Part shown: one piece after another, positions 1-7,685 of the stretch | Position numbering within the stretch: position 1 is the first letter of the stretch | How the letters are laid out: the number at the start of each line of letters is the position of its first letter | NCBI RefSeq assembly: GCF_025399895.1 | Contig: NZ_JAODUA010000005.1 | Coordinates: 248,001 to 312,000 of the forward strand | Direction: 5' to 3' | From: Streptomyces sp. ASQP_92 | GTDB lineage: Bacteria; Actinomycetota; Actinomycetes; Streptomycetales; Streptomycetaceae | DNA: 64,000 bases | The notes under the pieces: model-generated | Databases searched by the model: none | The model's input: the letters and a program-made list of their open reading frames with translations, nothing else | Told to the model about the DNA's origin: nothing | Translations under genes and position numbers: made by a program

Positions 1-305
1 GGCACGAGATCCCGTTCGAGGACATGAAGGAGCGGATGCTCTTCTCGGAGTCCCTGGACACGGTCCGCCTCTTCGAGGAGGGCGTGCTGACCTCGGTCGC
101 CGACGCCAACATCGGCTCGATCATGGGCATCGGCTTCCCCGCGTGGACCGGCGGCGTCATCCAGTACATCAACGGCTACGAGGGCGGTCTGCCCGGCTTC
201 GTGGCCCGCGCGCGGGAGCTGGCCGAGCGGTACGGAGAGCGCTTCCAGCCGCCGGCGCTGCTGGTGGAGAGGGCGGAGCGGGGGGAGGGGTTCGGGGACG
301 CGTAA
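1..305 (+). CDS. 3-hydroxyacyl-CoA dehydrogenase / fatty oxidation complex alpha subunit, C-terminal fragment
   Basis: This is the last ~100 residues of a gene that starts outside the window; the frame reads from base 3. The peptide matches the C-terminal helical dehydrogenase domain of FadB-type trifunctional proteins, with a glycine-rich GIGFPAWTGG stretch and a VARARELAERYG helix near the end. Known family role: NAD-dependent oxidation of 3-hydroxyacyl-CoA, usually fused to enoyl-CoA hydratase, in fatty acid beta-oxidation in the cytoplasm. The fusion cannot be seen here because the N-terminus is missing. It converges on the MerR gene, with a tandem repeat between them. Confidence 0.85.
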   Translation, partial: HEIPFEDMKERMLFSESLDTVRLFEEGVLTSVADANIGSIMGIGFPAWTGGVIQYINGYEGGLPGFVARARELAERYGERFQPPALLVERAERGEGFGDA

Positions 306-366
306 GCCCTCCGGGGGGTGGGGGGGGGCTGGGGGCTCGGGGTTCCGTTGGCTCGGGGGCTGTTTC

Positions 367-590
367 GCGCAGTTCCCCGCGCCCCCAAAACCCGTCTTCG
401 TCTGCGGGGTGGGTGTGGCTGGGCGCGCAGTTCCTCGCGCCCCTGAAACCCGTCTTCGTCTGCGGGGTGGGTGTGGCTGGGCGCGCAGTTCCTCGCGCCC
501 CTGAAACCCGTCTTCGTCTGTGGGGCGTGTGTGGGTGGGCGCGCGGTTCCTCGCGTCCCTTAACCCTCTGGTGTCTGTGGGTCGTGGGGG
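367..590. repeat. 58-bp tandem repeat, about 3.5-4 copies
   Basis: The core GCGCAGTTCC[C/T]CGCGCCCC recurs at 367, 425, 483 and (degenerate) 541, an exact 58-bp step. Copies two and three are nearly identical, including the ACCCGTCTTCGTCTGCGGGG part. The last copy runs into the 3' end of the MerR gene. The reverse complement, GGGGCGCGGGGAACTGCGC, recurs at 54827-54846 and 54878-54896, so this is a dispersed element present at two loci in the window. Similar GC-rich elements are common between Streptomyces genes as far as I recall. Confidence 0.8.
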
Positions 591-1321
591 TTTGTGGGGC
601 CGAAGGCGGCCCTCAGTTCTTCCTTCAGGGAGCGTTGGAAGGCGGTGACCAGGGCCTGGAGCACCATCGGCTGCATATGGGCCGAGAGCGATTTCATGGC
701 CTCCACGTGGTCAGGGTCCGACTCCCGCTCGCGGTAGGGGTTCCAGACCTCGTCGCGAAAGAGCCGGGTCAGCTCGTGCGCGGCCGAGCGCGTGTGCTCC
801 ATCAGCACCGTGCGGGCCGCCAGGATCGTCTCGTGTGCGATCGGTACGTCCAGGAGCTGGACGCCGAGCGCGAGCAGACCGGCGTCGACGCGGAAGGTGT
901 CGGGGGAGCCGGGGATCCGCTCCAGGACGTCCATCGCGGTGAGCCGGTCGATGTCGGTGTCGGACAGGGCGCGCCCGGCCCGCCGCTCCAGCTCGGCGCG
1001 GCTCGCGTCGTCCGCCGAGTCCGGCGCCCAGGAGGCGACCACGGCCCGGTGGATGGCCAGGTCGTGTGCGCTCAGATCGGCCGGCAACCGCTGGAGGTGG
1101 CGCTCGATCGCGGCCAGCGTCATCCCGTGGTGCTGCAACTCCTCGATCAGTGCGAGCCGGGACAGGTGGGCGGGCCCGTAGTGGCCGACGCGGCGCGGCC
1201 CGATCACCGGCGGCGGCAGCAGCCCCCGGGTGCTGTAGAAGCGGATGGTGCGCACGGTGACACCGGCCCGCGCGGCCAGCTCGTCAACCGTGAGTGTCGG
1301 CTCCTCGGTCTCCGTCGCCAT
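560..1321 (-). CDS. MerR family transcriptional regulator
   Basis: A 253-residue protein with an N-terminal MerR winged HTH at about residues 10-75: a LTVDELAARAGVTVRTIRFY recognition region followed by the Y-x-x-x-GLLPPP and RRVGHYGPAHLSRL wing elements. The long helical C-terminal region (residues 80-250) has no metal-binding cysteine cluster, so a metal sensor is unlikely; it probably binds an organic effector or another protein. The ATG at 1321 follows a readable promoter at 1382-1410 whose 17-bp spacer carries a short dyad, which suggests autoregulation. The gene converges with the upstream beta-oxidation gene. Its targets are unknown. Confidence 0.85.
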   Translation of the reverse strand: MATETEEPTLTVDELAARAGVTVRTIRFYSTRGLLPPPVIGPRRVGHYGPAHLSRLALIEELQHHGMTLAAIERHLQRLPADLSAHDLAIHRAVVASWAPDSADDASRAELERRAGRALSDTDIDRLTAMDVLERIPGSPDTFRVDAGLLALGVQLLDVPIAHETILAARTVLMEHTRSAAHELTRLFRDEVWNPYRERESDPDHVEAMKSLSAHMQPMVLQALVTAFQRSLKEELRAAFGPTNPHDPQTPEG

Positions 1322-1381
1322 GGCAGTGCCTCGCCTCCCCGCTGTCCCGGTCGGCCTCGTGCGCGGCCGATCCGGTGCAAC

Positions 1382-1410
1382 AGTATTGCTGTCTCACCAG
1401 CACTGCTCAA
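1382..1410 (-). promoter_or_regulatory. Predicted promoter of the MerR regulator gene with spacer dyad
   Basis: On the minus strand TTGAGC (1410-1405) is followed after exactly 17 bp by AATACT (1387-1382), a good housekeeping-sigma promoter about 60 bases before the ATG at 1321. The spacer holds TGCTG-N6-CAGCA (1387-1402), the usual position of a MerR-family operator. Sites are seen in the sequence; their function is inferred. Confidence 0.5.
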
Positions 1411-1522
1411 TATGCCCGTGCTCCGAGGATCGACGGGCCGGCGGGCGCCGGACGCGCAGACCCCGGCCGGCCGGGGGTGCCGGGCGGCCGGGGCGGGTGT
1501 CGTCGTCCGTTCCCGCGGTGGG

Positions 1523-2509
1523 CTAGGCGGTCCGTCCCGCCTGGAGCGGGTAGTGGTCGCTGAGGTCGGTGTAGGTGTAGTCGGTGCCCCAACTGCTCAC
1601 CGTCCAGGGCGCGGTGGGCTGCCGCACCACGGTGTTGTTCCAGCCCGACGGGCGGGCGTGACCCGCGAGGTGCAGCACGTAGTCGAGGTCCTCGCTCGGG
1701 TCCGTGGGGTAGCGGTAGCGGGCGATGGAGTTCTCGGCGGTGTCGAAGGAGTACGCGTGCCCCGTGCGGACGTCGGCGCCCACCAGGCCGCCGTTGGCGA
1801 GCATCGAGGCGTACTCGGAGCCGTGCGAGTCCACATTGAGGTCGCCCGCCACCATGACCTCCTCGCCGGCCGGGATGTTCTTGGCGTCGAGGAAGGACTT
1901 GATGGCCTTGAACTGCAGGGCGCGGTCCTTGACCGCCTCGCCCGCGCCGCACCCGGAGTCCGTCGACTGGGTGTGGGTCCCCACGATGTGCACCCTGGTG
2001 CCGTTCACGTTCAACACGGCATAGACGAAGCCCTTGTTGGACCACCAGTCGGAGCCGCAGGCGTCCTTGTAGACGTACTGCTCCTTGCGCAGGATCGGCC
2101 ACTTGCTCAGCAGGGTGACGCCGCCGTCCTCGGGGGAGGTCGAGGAGTAGGAGCCACCGGTGGCGTCCCAGCCGTCCTTGCCGCGGCCCACGACGGGCGT
2201 CTGGTACGGGTACTGGGCCGAGGCGTTCCGCTTCAGCGCGTCCGAGGCGGAGTTGTCGAACGCCTCCTGGAGCACGACCACGTCGTTGCCCTGGAAGAAG
2301 GGCGCGGCCGGGATCGCCTGGGCCCGGTGGTCCTGGCCCCAGTTCGGATACAGGCTCTGGCTCATCAGGAAGGTGTTGTACGTAAGGACCTTCAGACGGG
2401 GCGGCTCGGCGGCGGCCGCCGGAGCGGGGGTGGCGGCGGCCAGCGTGAGCGCGGTGAGCGCGGCGGCGAGGACCACCCCGTGGACCCGGCGGCGCGAAGG
2501 GTGCGGCAC
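1523..2509 (-). CDS. Secreted sphingomyelinase C-like phosphodiesterase
   Basis: I place the start at GTG 2509, because CGGGAG lies five bases upstream and the product then begins with a classical signal peptide: a basic PSRRR stretch, a hydrophobic alanine/leucine core and an APAAAA cleavage region at about residue 32. The mature part has the endonuclease/exonuclease/phosphatase fold: LKVLTYNTF, DVVVLQEAFD (metal-binding Glu), HIVGTHTQS, VMVAGDLNVD and the terminal SDHYPL with the catalytic His. Bacterial sphingomyelinases hydrolyse sphingomyelin to ceramide and phosphocholine and are Mg-dependent. About 328 residues. The close relationship to DNase I-like nucleases means substrate choice is not proven. 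The upstream open frame to 2653 is probably untranslated. Confidence 0.8.
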   Translation of the reverse strand: MPHPSRRRVHGVVLAAALTALTLAAATPAPAAAAEPPRLKVLTYNTFLMSQSLYPNWGQDHRAQAIPAAPFFQGNDVVVLQEAFDNSASDALKRNASAQYPYQTPVVGRGKDGWDATGGSYSSTSPEDGGVTLLSKWPILRKEQYVYKDACGSDWWSNKGFVYAVLNVNGTRVHIVGTHTQSTDSGCGAGEAVKDRALQFKAIKSFLDAKNIPAGEEVMVAGDLNVDSHGSEYASMLANGGLVGADVRTGHAYSFDTAENSIARYRYPTDPSEDLDYVLHLAGHARPSGWNNTVVRQPTAPWTVSSWGTDYTYTDLSDHYPLQAGRTA

Positions 2510-2682
2510 ATGAACTCCCGTGTCAGGACTGGTGTTTTGGCCCGGCGCGCACATCAAAGCAGCTGCGGTTACCTGGAGGTAACCTCTGTGCGCCCACTGT
2601 CTTACCCCTGTCGTACGATCAGGAGTACGAAACCCGGGACTGCCGTGACCCACGGGTATGTGCGCGAGGGAAGGTGCCAGGC

Positions 2683-3156
2683 GTGAAGCTGCTCCCCATC
2701 AATGTGGGCCCGCTCAACCCGACAGTTCCGGATCTTCTGATCGGCCTGGTGCTGTTCCTGCTCTGCTTCTCGGTGATGGCAGGCCTGCTGCTGCCCCGTA
2801 TCAACCGGACGCTGCGGGAGCGCGAGGCGCTGACCACGGGCCGTGCGAACGAGGCCGAGGCCACGCTCGCCGAGGCCGCCGAGGTGCGCGCCCACTACGA
2901 GGCCGAGCTCGCCGGCGCGCGTCACGAGGCGGCCCGTATCCGCCAGCAGGCCAAGGAGGAGGGCACCGCGGCGATGGCCGCGGCCCGCGCCGAAGGTATA
3001 CGCGAGCGCGACGAGCTCGTCGCCGCCGCGACCGCGAGCATCGCCGCCGCCCGAGCGGCCGCCGAGACCGAACTGCGCCCGCACGTCGACGCCCTGGCCG
3101 TCGAACTGGCCGGCCGCACCCTGGGCGAGCCCCTGTCCGCCCCGATCAATAGCTGA
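2683..3156 (+). CDS. Stand-alone ATP synthase F0 subunit b-like protein
   Basis: The 157-residue product has one N-terminal membrane segment (about residues 15-35, PDLLIGLVLFLLCFSVMAG) followed by a long charged, alanine-rich helix (residues 38-150), the architecture of F-type ATP synthase subunit b. GTG 2683 is preferred over GTG 2674 because GGAAGG lies eight bases upstream of it and directly abuts the other. No other ATP synthase genes are nearby, so this is an orphan paralogue rather than part of the atp operon. It could be a membrane-anchored coiled-coil protein of other function. Divergent from the sphingomyelinase gene. Confidence 0.7.
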   Translation: MKLLPINVGPLNPTVPDLLIGLVLFLLCFSVMAGLLLPRINRTLREREALTTGRANEAEATLAEAAEVRAHYEAELAGARHEAARIRQQAKEEGTAAMAAARAEGIRERDELVAAATASIAAARAAAETELRPHVDALAVELAGRTLGEPLSAPINS

Positions 3157-3643
3157 GCCGGGGAGGGCGAGCCGGACGTAGTCGCGGTGACGCACGGTCT
3201 GGGTCGCTCGTCGCGCTGGTGGCCTGTTTCCTGGCCGGCGCGGTGCTCGCCGCCGTGCACCACGCGGAGGTCGTGTGGGAGGGCGCGAGACCCCGCCTCC
3301 TGCGAGTGCCGGGCGTGGCCGGGGGTGACGCGGGGGCGGTTGAGCACGGCCGGGGTTGCCTCGGTAGGGGTCGGCCGCGGCCTGGGGTGACTCGGGGGCG
3401 CCTCGGTCGTAGTCGGTCGCGGTCGGGAATGACCCGAGAGTGCCTCTGTCGTGGTCGGGCGCGGCCGAGCTCGGTCGTGGGTTGAGCCGGGGCGGTCGAT
3501 CGCGGTCCGATCGTGGCCGGGCGGGCCGGGCCCGGCCCGGGTGGGACACCCTCCGTGTCGGCGGGGGGCCGGGTGATCGCATACTGGAATCCCCCGGAGT
3601 CACGGCTGTGCGCTCCGGACCCGCCCGCCCCAGGAGCCCCGTC
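3157..3643. other. Intergenic region with degenerate GC-rich repeats, no gene seen
   Basis: 487 bases without a supportable gene. Between about 3325 and 3475 there are three diverged copies of a unit beginning GTGACGCGGGGGC / GTGACTCGGGGGC / ATGACCCGAGAGT (at 3325, 3387, 3429) followed by GCCTCGGT-like and GTCGGTCGCGGTCGG-like segments. Open frames here have biased composition but no recognisable protein. The last bases (3631-3636, CAGGAG) are the ribosome binding site of the next gene. Confidence 0.5.
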
Positions 3644-4522
3644 ATGAGCCGCCGCGACGTCACGCCCGAGCCTCCACCGCCCGGGGGCGTGCTGTGGAGC
3701 CTGGCCGGAGACGTCCGCACGTTGCTCACGCTGCCCGCCGCGCTCACCATGCAGGTCGCGCACCCCGCGGTCGGGGCGGGCGTGGACGAGCACTCGGTGT
3801 TCCGCACCGACCCCTGGGGGCGCGGCGAGCGGTCGCTGCGCTCGCTCCAGCTGTGGGTCTACGGAGGCGAGCGGGCCGCCGAGGAGGGGCGCAGGCTGCG
3901 CGAACTCCACAAGACCATCCGGGGCACCGACGCCACGGGCCGGGCCTATCACGCGCTCACCCCCGCCTATTACGCGTGGGTGCACGCCACCGGCTACCCG
4001 GTCTACGCCCACGCCCAGCAGTACATCGGCCGCCCCTTCACGGACGCCCAGCACCGCGAGCTGTACGCGGAGTGGCTCCAGGTCGGCCGGATCCTGGGGA
4101 TCCACGACCGGGACATGCCGCAGACCATCGAGGAGTTCTGGCCCTACTACCGCAAGGTGCTCGCCGACGAGATCGCCACCAACGCCGTGGTCGAGGAGCT
4201 CGTCGCCACCGACCGTCCCGTCCCTGCCCCCGACCGGGGCCCGCTGCCGCTTCGGCTGTGTCTGAGAGCGCTCTGGCCGGTGCTGCTTCCGCCGCTCGCC
4301 CGGTTCCGGCGCTTCGTGACCATCGGGTTCATGCCGCCGGACGCACGCGAGGCGATCGGCCTCGACTGGAGCGACGAACAGGAGCGCAAGCTGCGCCGCC
4401 TGGGGCGCGTGGTGCGGGTGGTTGTGCCGCTGTTGCCCGAGCGGCTGCGCTATCTGCCGCTCGCCCGCCGGGCCCGCGCGGAGTTCCGCCACTCGGCGGC
4501 CCGGGGCGCGGGCTTGCGCTGA
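3644..4522 (+). CDS. Oxygenase MpaB family protein (DUF2236)
   Basis: A 292-residue protein. ATG 3644 follows CAGGAG with a seven-base gap; the longer open frame upstream lacks such support. Features typical of the family are an N-terminal LLTLPAALTMQVAHPAVGAGVDEHS segment (shown here split between residues 20-45), FRTDPWGRGERSLRSL, and a conserved Y-x-W-V-H-A-T core around residue 110. MpaB/Lcp-type proteins are heme-dependent oxygenases; most bacterial members have no assigned substrate. The gene converges on a LacI regulator and carries an AGAGCGCTCT palindrome in its 3' third (4265-4274) matching the operator sites near that regulator. Confidence 0.75.
   Translation: MSRRDVTPEPPPPGGVLWSLAGDVRTLLTLPAALTMQVAHPAVGAGVDEHSVFRTDPWGRGERSLRSLQLWVYGGERAAEEGRRLRELHKTIRGTDATGRAYHALTPAYYAWVHATGYPVYAHAQQYIGRPFTDAQHRELYAEWLQVGRILGIHDRDMPQTIEEFWPYYRKVLADEIATNAVVEELVATDRPVPAPDRGPLPLRLCLRALWPVLLPPLARFRRFVTIGFMPPDAREAIGLDWSDEQERKLRRLGRVVRVVVPLLPERLRYLPLARRARAEFRHSAARGAGLR
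4264..4275. promoter_or_regulatory. LacI-type operator-like site inside the mpaB-like gene
   Basis: GAGAGCGCTCTG matches the GAGAGCGCTCTC sites of the upstream array at 11 of 12 positions, with a perfect 10-bp palindrome at 4265-4274. It lies in coding sequence, so chance is possible; distance to the array is about 1.4 kb. Confidence 0.25.
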
Positions 4523-4540
4523 AGCCGGGCGCGGCCGCGC

Positions 4541-4552
4541 GAGAGCGATCTC
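4541..4552. promoter_or_regulatory. LacI-type operator-like site downstream of the LacI gene
   Basis: GAGAGCGATCTC, 11 of 12 matches to the array consensus, sits in the 48-bp gap between the convergent mpaB-like and LacI genes. It could be an auxiliary site for looping with the array at 5693-5936. Inference only. Confidence 0.35.
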
Positions 4553-4570
4553 CGGGCCGGTCGTGCCGAT

Positions 4571-5596
4571 TCAGGCGGAAGCGCGTCGAACGAGCGAGGT
4601 CGGCGTGATCACCGAGGTCGGCGGGGCCGCTTGCGCGCCGCCCTGGTCGAGCCCGCGCAGCAGCAGGCGCGCCATCAGGCGGCCCATCTCCTCGATCTCC
4701 TGGCGCACGGTCGTCAGCGGCGGATCGGTGGCCTCCGCGACCGAGGCCATGTCGTCGAAGCCGACCAGCGCGACATCCTCCGGAACCCGCCGGCCGTGCT
4801 CGCGCAGCACCCGCAACGCGCCCGAGGCCATCAGGTCGTTGGCGGCGAACACCGCGTCCAACTCCGGCCGCAGCGCGAGGAGTTCGGTCATGGCGAGGGC
4901 CCCGCTCTCGGCGGTGAACGCGCCTTCCACCACCAGCGCGGGGTCGGCCTCCGGCAGTACGTCGCGATACCCGGCGAGCCGGTCGGTGGAGGCCGTCTGG
5001 TCCAGGGGGCCCGCGATGTGCGCGATCCGCCCGCGGCCGAGCGAGAGCAGATGGCGTACGGCCTCGCGTGCGCCGCCCCGGTTGTCGGCGTCGACGTAGG
5101 GCACGGCCGCGGGGAAGCCCGGCCGGCCGCCGAAGACCGTCAGCACACCGGCGCCCCGGGTGATCGCGGGCAGCGGGTCGTCGTCGTGCAGCGAGAAGGC
5201 GAGCGCGCCGTCGACGTGACCACCCGTCAGGTATCGCGAGATCCGCCCGTAGTCGTCCGGGCCCTCGACGAGCAGCAGCACCAACTGGCTGTCGTGTGCG
5301 GCGAGTTCCTTGCTGATGCCGCGGATCTGCCGGGAGAAGAAGGGGTCGGAGAAGAACCTGGTCTCCGGCTCGGCCACGATCACGGCGACCGCTCCGGTGC
5401 GCCGGGTGACCAGTGAACGGGCCGCCGGATTGGGGATGTAGCCCAACTCCTCGACCGCCTGACGCACCCGGTCGACCAGCGTCGGCCGCACCCCCGAACC
5501 GCCGTTGACGACCCGGGACGCGGTGGCCCGGGAGACACCGGCGCGCGACGCGACGGCTTCCAGCGTGGGTCGCGTCCCGAAGTACTGCTCGGTCAC
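4571..5596 (-). CDS. LacI family transcriptional regulator
   Basis: A 341-residue repressor-type protein. The N-terminal LacI HTH (residues 10-30, TLEAVASRAGVSRATASRVV) is followed by the hinge helix with the NPAARSLVTRRTGAVAV junction (about 55-70) and a periplasmic-binding-protein-like effector domain ending in the DVALVGFDDM and LTTVRQ segments typical of sugar-responsive members. GTG 5596 has GAGGAG eight bases upstream. Five GAGAGCGCTCTC-type palindromes occupy the upstream region, so strong autoregulation is likely. The ligand is not evident: the neighbours are an M1 aminopeptidase upstream (same strand) and an MpaB-like oxygenase (convergent), with no sugar transporter in the window. 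Confidence 0.9.
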   Translation of the reverse strand: MTEQYFGTRPTLEAVASRAGVSRATASRVVNGGSGVRPTLVDRVRQAVEELGYIPNPAARSLVTRRTGAVAVIVAEPETRFFSDPFFSRQIRGISKELAAHDSQLVLLLVEGPDDYGRISRYLTGGHVDGALAFSLHDDDPLPAITRGAGVLTVFGGRPGFPAAVPYVDADNRGGAREAVRHLLSLGRGRIAHIAGPLDQTASTDRLAGYRDVLPEADPALVVEGAFTAESGALAMTELLALRPELDAVFAANDLMASGALRVLREHGRRVPEDVALVGFDDMASVAEATDPPLTTVRQEIEEMGRLMARLLLRGLDQGGAQAAPPTSVITPTSLVRRASA

Positions 5597-5692
5597 GGCG
5601 GGTTCTCCTCATCGGCGGGGCGCGGCGAGTCGCGGTGGCCTTGGCGCGACCGCGTTGCCCGGCAGCGTATCGGCTGCCCGAACCGACGGGGA

Positions 5693-5936
5693 GAGAGCGC
5701 TTTCAGCTCCGTGCGCCCCGGCGTCCACCACTACGCGCCCATCGCGCGAGAGCGCTCTCGCGGCGGCTCCGTACGCCCCGGTGTCCGCCATGACGCACCT
5801 ACCGTGCGAGAGCGCTCTCGCGGCGGCTCCGTACGCCCCGGTGTCCGCCATGACGACCCACCGTGCGAGAGCGCTCTCACCACGGCTCCGCGCGCCCCGG
5901 TGCCCGACGCCCCGTGCACCGCGTGAGAGCGCTCTC
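5693..5936. promoter_or_regulatory. Array of five LacI-type operators in 58-60-bp tandem repeats
   Basis: Perfect GAGAGCGCTCTC palindromes occur at 5748-5759, 5808-5819, 5867-5878 and 5925-5936, and an imperfect GAGAGCGCTTTC at 5693-5704. Starts are 55, 60, 59 and 58 bp apart. The site at 5748 extends to an 18-bp perfect palindrome (5745-5762). The spacers are themselves repeated (GGCTCCGTACGCCCCGGTGT and CCGCCATGACG recur). The central CpG and dyad shape match LacI-family operators of actinobacteria. The array fills the 353-bp gap between the end of the aminopeptidase gene and the start of the LacI gene; no protein gene is supported here. Confidence 0.75.
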
Positions 5937-5949
5937 GCCGTCCGCCCGG

Positions 5950-7473
5950 TCAGTGGCCGCCGTGGGCCGCGTGGGACTCGGTGATCTTCTTCCACGACTT
6001 GGGTTCCACCGGCGTGGCCGTCGTGGCGGACGGTGAGGCCGCGAGGCCGGCGCGGGGAGCCACCTTCGCCTTGGCGGCCGCGGAGACGGACGGCTTGGAC
6101 GGCTGGAAGAGCCAGGTGTCGAAGAGCTCCGCCAGCGGCTTGCCCGAGACCTTCTCGGCGTACTTCACGAAGTCCCCGACCGCCGCGTTGCCGTAGGCGT
6201 GTTCGGTCGGCCAGCCCTTGAGGATCTTGAAGAAGGAGGCGTCGCCGACCGTGTTGCGCAGCGCCTGGATCGCGAGGGCGCCCCGGTCGTAGACGGCCCC
6301 GTCGAACTGGTTGTCCGGGCCCGGGTCGCCCGGCTTCACCTTCCAGAACGGGTCGTCCGCGGGGTGCTGCGCGTACACCCAGTCCGCCAGCTCCTGCGCG
6401 GTGCCCTCGCCCTCCTTCTCCGACCACAGCCACTGGGCGTAGGACGCGAAGCCCTCGTTGTCCCAGATGTCCTTCCAGCCCTTGACCGAGACGCTGTCGC
6501 CGTACCACTGGTGCGCCAGCTCGTGGACGACCACGGACACGTTGGCGCCGCCCGCGAACTGGGCCGGGCTGTAGAACGGGCGCGTCTGCGTTTCGAGGGC
6601 GAAGTGGGTCGGCACGTTCGGGACGTAGCCGCCGAGCGCGTTGAAGGGGTAGCTGCCGAACACGCTCTCAAGCCACTCGGCGACGTCCTTGGTGCGCTCG
6701 ATGCTGGCGCGCGCCGCCCCGTCGTTGTCGCCCAGGTCCTTGCTGTACGCGTTGAGGATCGGAAGCCCGCTCGCGGTCTTGTCGGTGGTGATGTCGAACT
6801 TGCCCACCGCGAGCGTCGTCAGATAGGAGGCCTGCGGCTTGTTGGAGCGCCAGTGGTAGGTGGTCCAGCCGAGCTTGGAACTCTGGCTCTGCAACACCCC
6901 GTTGCTGACGGTCTGGGTGCCGTCGGGCACCTTCACCGTCACGTCGTACGTGGCCTTGTCCAGCGGGTGGTCGTTGGAGGGGAACCACCACACCGCCGAG
7001 TCCGGCTCCTGGGCCGCCACTCCGCCGTCCGGGGTGCGCTGCCACGCCGTCCAGCCGTCGACCTTCAACTCGGACGGCTTGCCCGCGTACTTGACCACCA
7101 CGGTGAGCGCCCGCCCCTTGGGCAGCGGCGCGGCCGGGGTGACCTCCAGCTCGTGGCTGCCGGACTTCGCGAAGCTCGCCCTGGTGCCGTTCACCCGCAC
7201 CTCGCTGACGGCGAGGCCGAAGTCCAGGTTGAAGCGGGAAAGATCCTGCTGGGTGGTGGCGAGCAGGGTGGCCGTGCCCTCCAGCAGGTCCGTCTTCGGC
7301 TGGTAGGTGAGCCTCAGGTCGTAGTGCGAGACGTCGTAGCCGCCGTTGCCGCTGGCCGGGTAGTAGGGGTCGCCGATGCCCGGGGCGCCCGGAGTGAAGT
7401 CCGCGGCCGACGCCGGGATCACCAGCAGCAGGGAGGCGGCGAGCACGCTCGGGGCGATGATTTTGCGGTGCAC
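5950..7473 (-). CDS. Secreted M1 family metallo-aminopeptidase
   Basis: A 507-residue gluzincin. Signal peptide at residues 1-23 (IIAPSVLAASLLLVIPASA). The zinc site is complete: HELAH at 317-321 and the distal Glu at 340 in WDNEGFASY, giving HEXXH-X18-E. The exopeptidase motif upstream reads FALETQ (E294), a variant of GAMEN. The length is short for M1 enzymes, consistent with the compact Streptomyces forms lacking the C-terminal alpha domain. The C-terminus carries an Ala/Lys-rich linker and ends SHAAHGGH. GTG 7473 has GGAG seven bases upstream. It releases N-terminal amino acids from extracellular peptides; it is divergent from a secreted S15 peptidase, suggesting joint peptide use. Confidence 0.9.
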   Translation of the reverse strand: MHRKIIAPSVLAASLLLVIPASAADFTPGAPGIGDPYYPASGNGGYDVSHYDLRLTYQPKTDLLEGTATLLATTQQDLSRFNLDFGLAVSEVRVNGTRASFAKSGSHELEVTPAAPLPKGRALTVVVKYAGKPSELKVDGWTAWQRTPDGGVAAQEPDSAVWWFPSNDHPLDKATYDVTVKVPDGTQTVSNGVLQSQSSKLGWTTYHWRSNKPQASYLTTLAVGKFDITTDKTASGLPILNAYSKDLGDNDGAARASIERTKDVAEWLESVFGSYPFNALGGYVPNVPTHFALETQTRPFYSPAQFAGGANVSVVVHELAHQWYGDSVSVKGWKDIWDNEGFASYAQWLWSEKEGEGTAQELADWVYAQHPADDPFWKVKPGDPGPDNQFDGAVYDRGALAIQALRNTVGDASFFKILKGWPTEHAYGNAAVGDFVKYAEKVSGKPLAELFDTWLFQPSKPSVSAAAKAKVAPRAGLAASPSATTATPVEPKSWKKITESHAAHGGH

Positions 7474-7685
7474 GAAAGAGCTCCAAGTCGTCAGTGTCGT
7501 CGTGGGGTGAACGATGATGAACGATCTCTTCGGACCCTATTCAGCCCTCGTGGCCCCGGTCATGTCCATGGCCCCTGCTGTCACACGATCGCCATTCGGC
7601 CGACATGTTGACGTGTGCTCCTTCCTGCCCCCGGTTCTTGGACTGCCCTCTTTTGCACGGGAGTTGACCGGAGTACCTTCCGGCC

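Noticed and set aside
367..590. CRISPR array
   Set aside because: The repeats are directly adjacent 58-bp units without distinct spacers, and no cas genes are present.
143..2686. Very long open frame of 847 codons on the plus strand
   Set aside because: It runs through the repeat and antisense to the MerR and sphingomyelinase genes, has biased low-complexity composition and no recognisable domain; high GC makes such frames common.
5693..5936. CRISPR array or minisatellite
   Set aside because: The spacers are themselves repeated and each unit carries a LacI-type palindrome next to a LacI gene, so an operator array explains it better.
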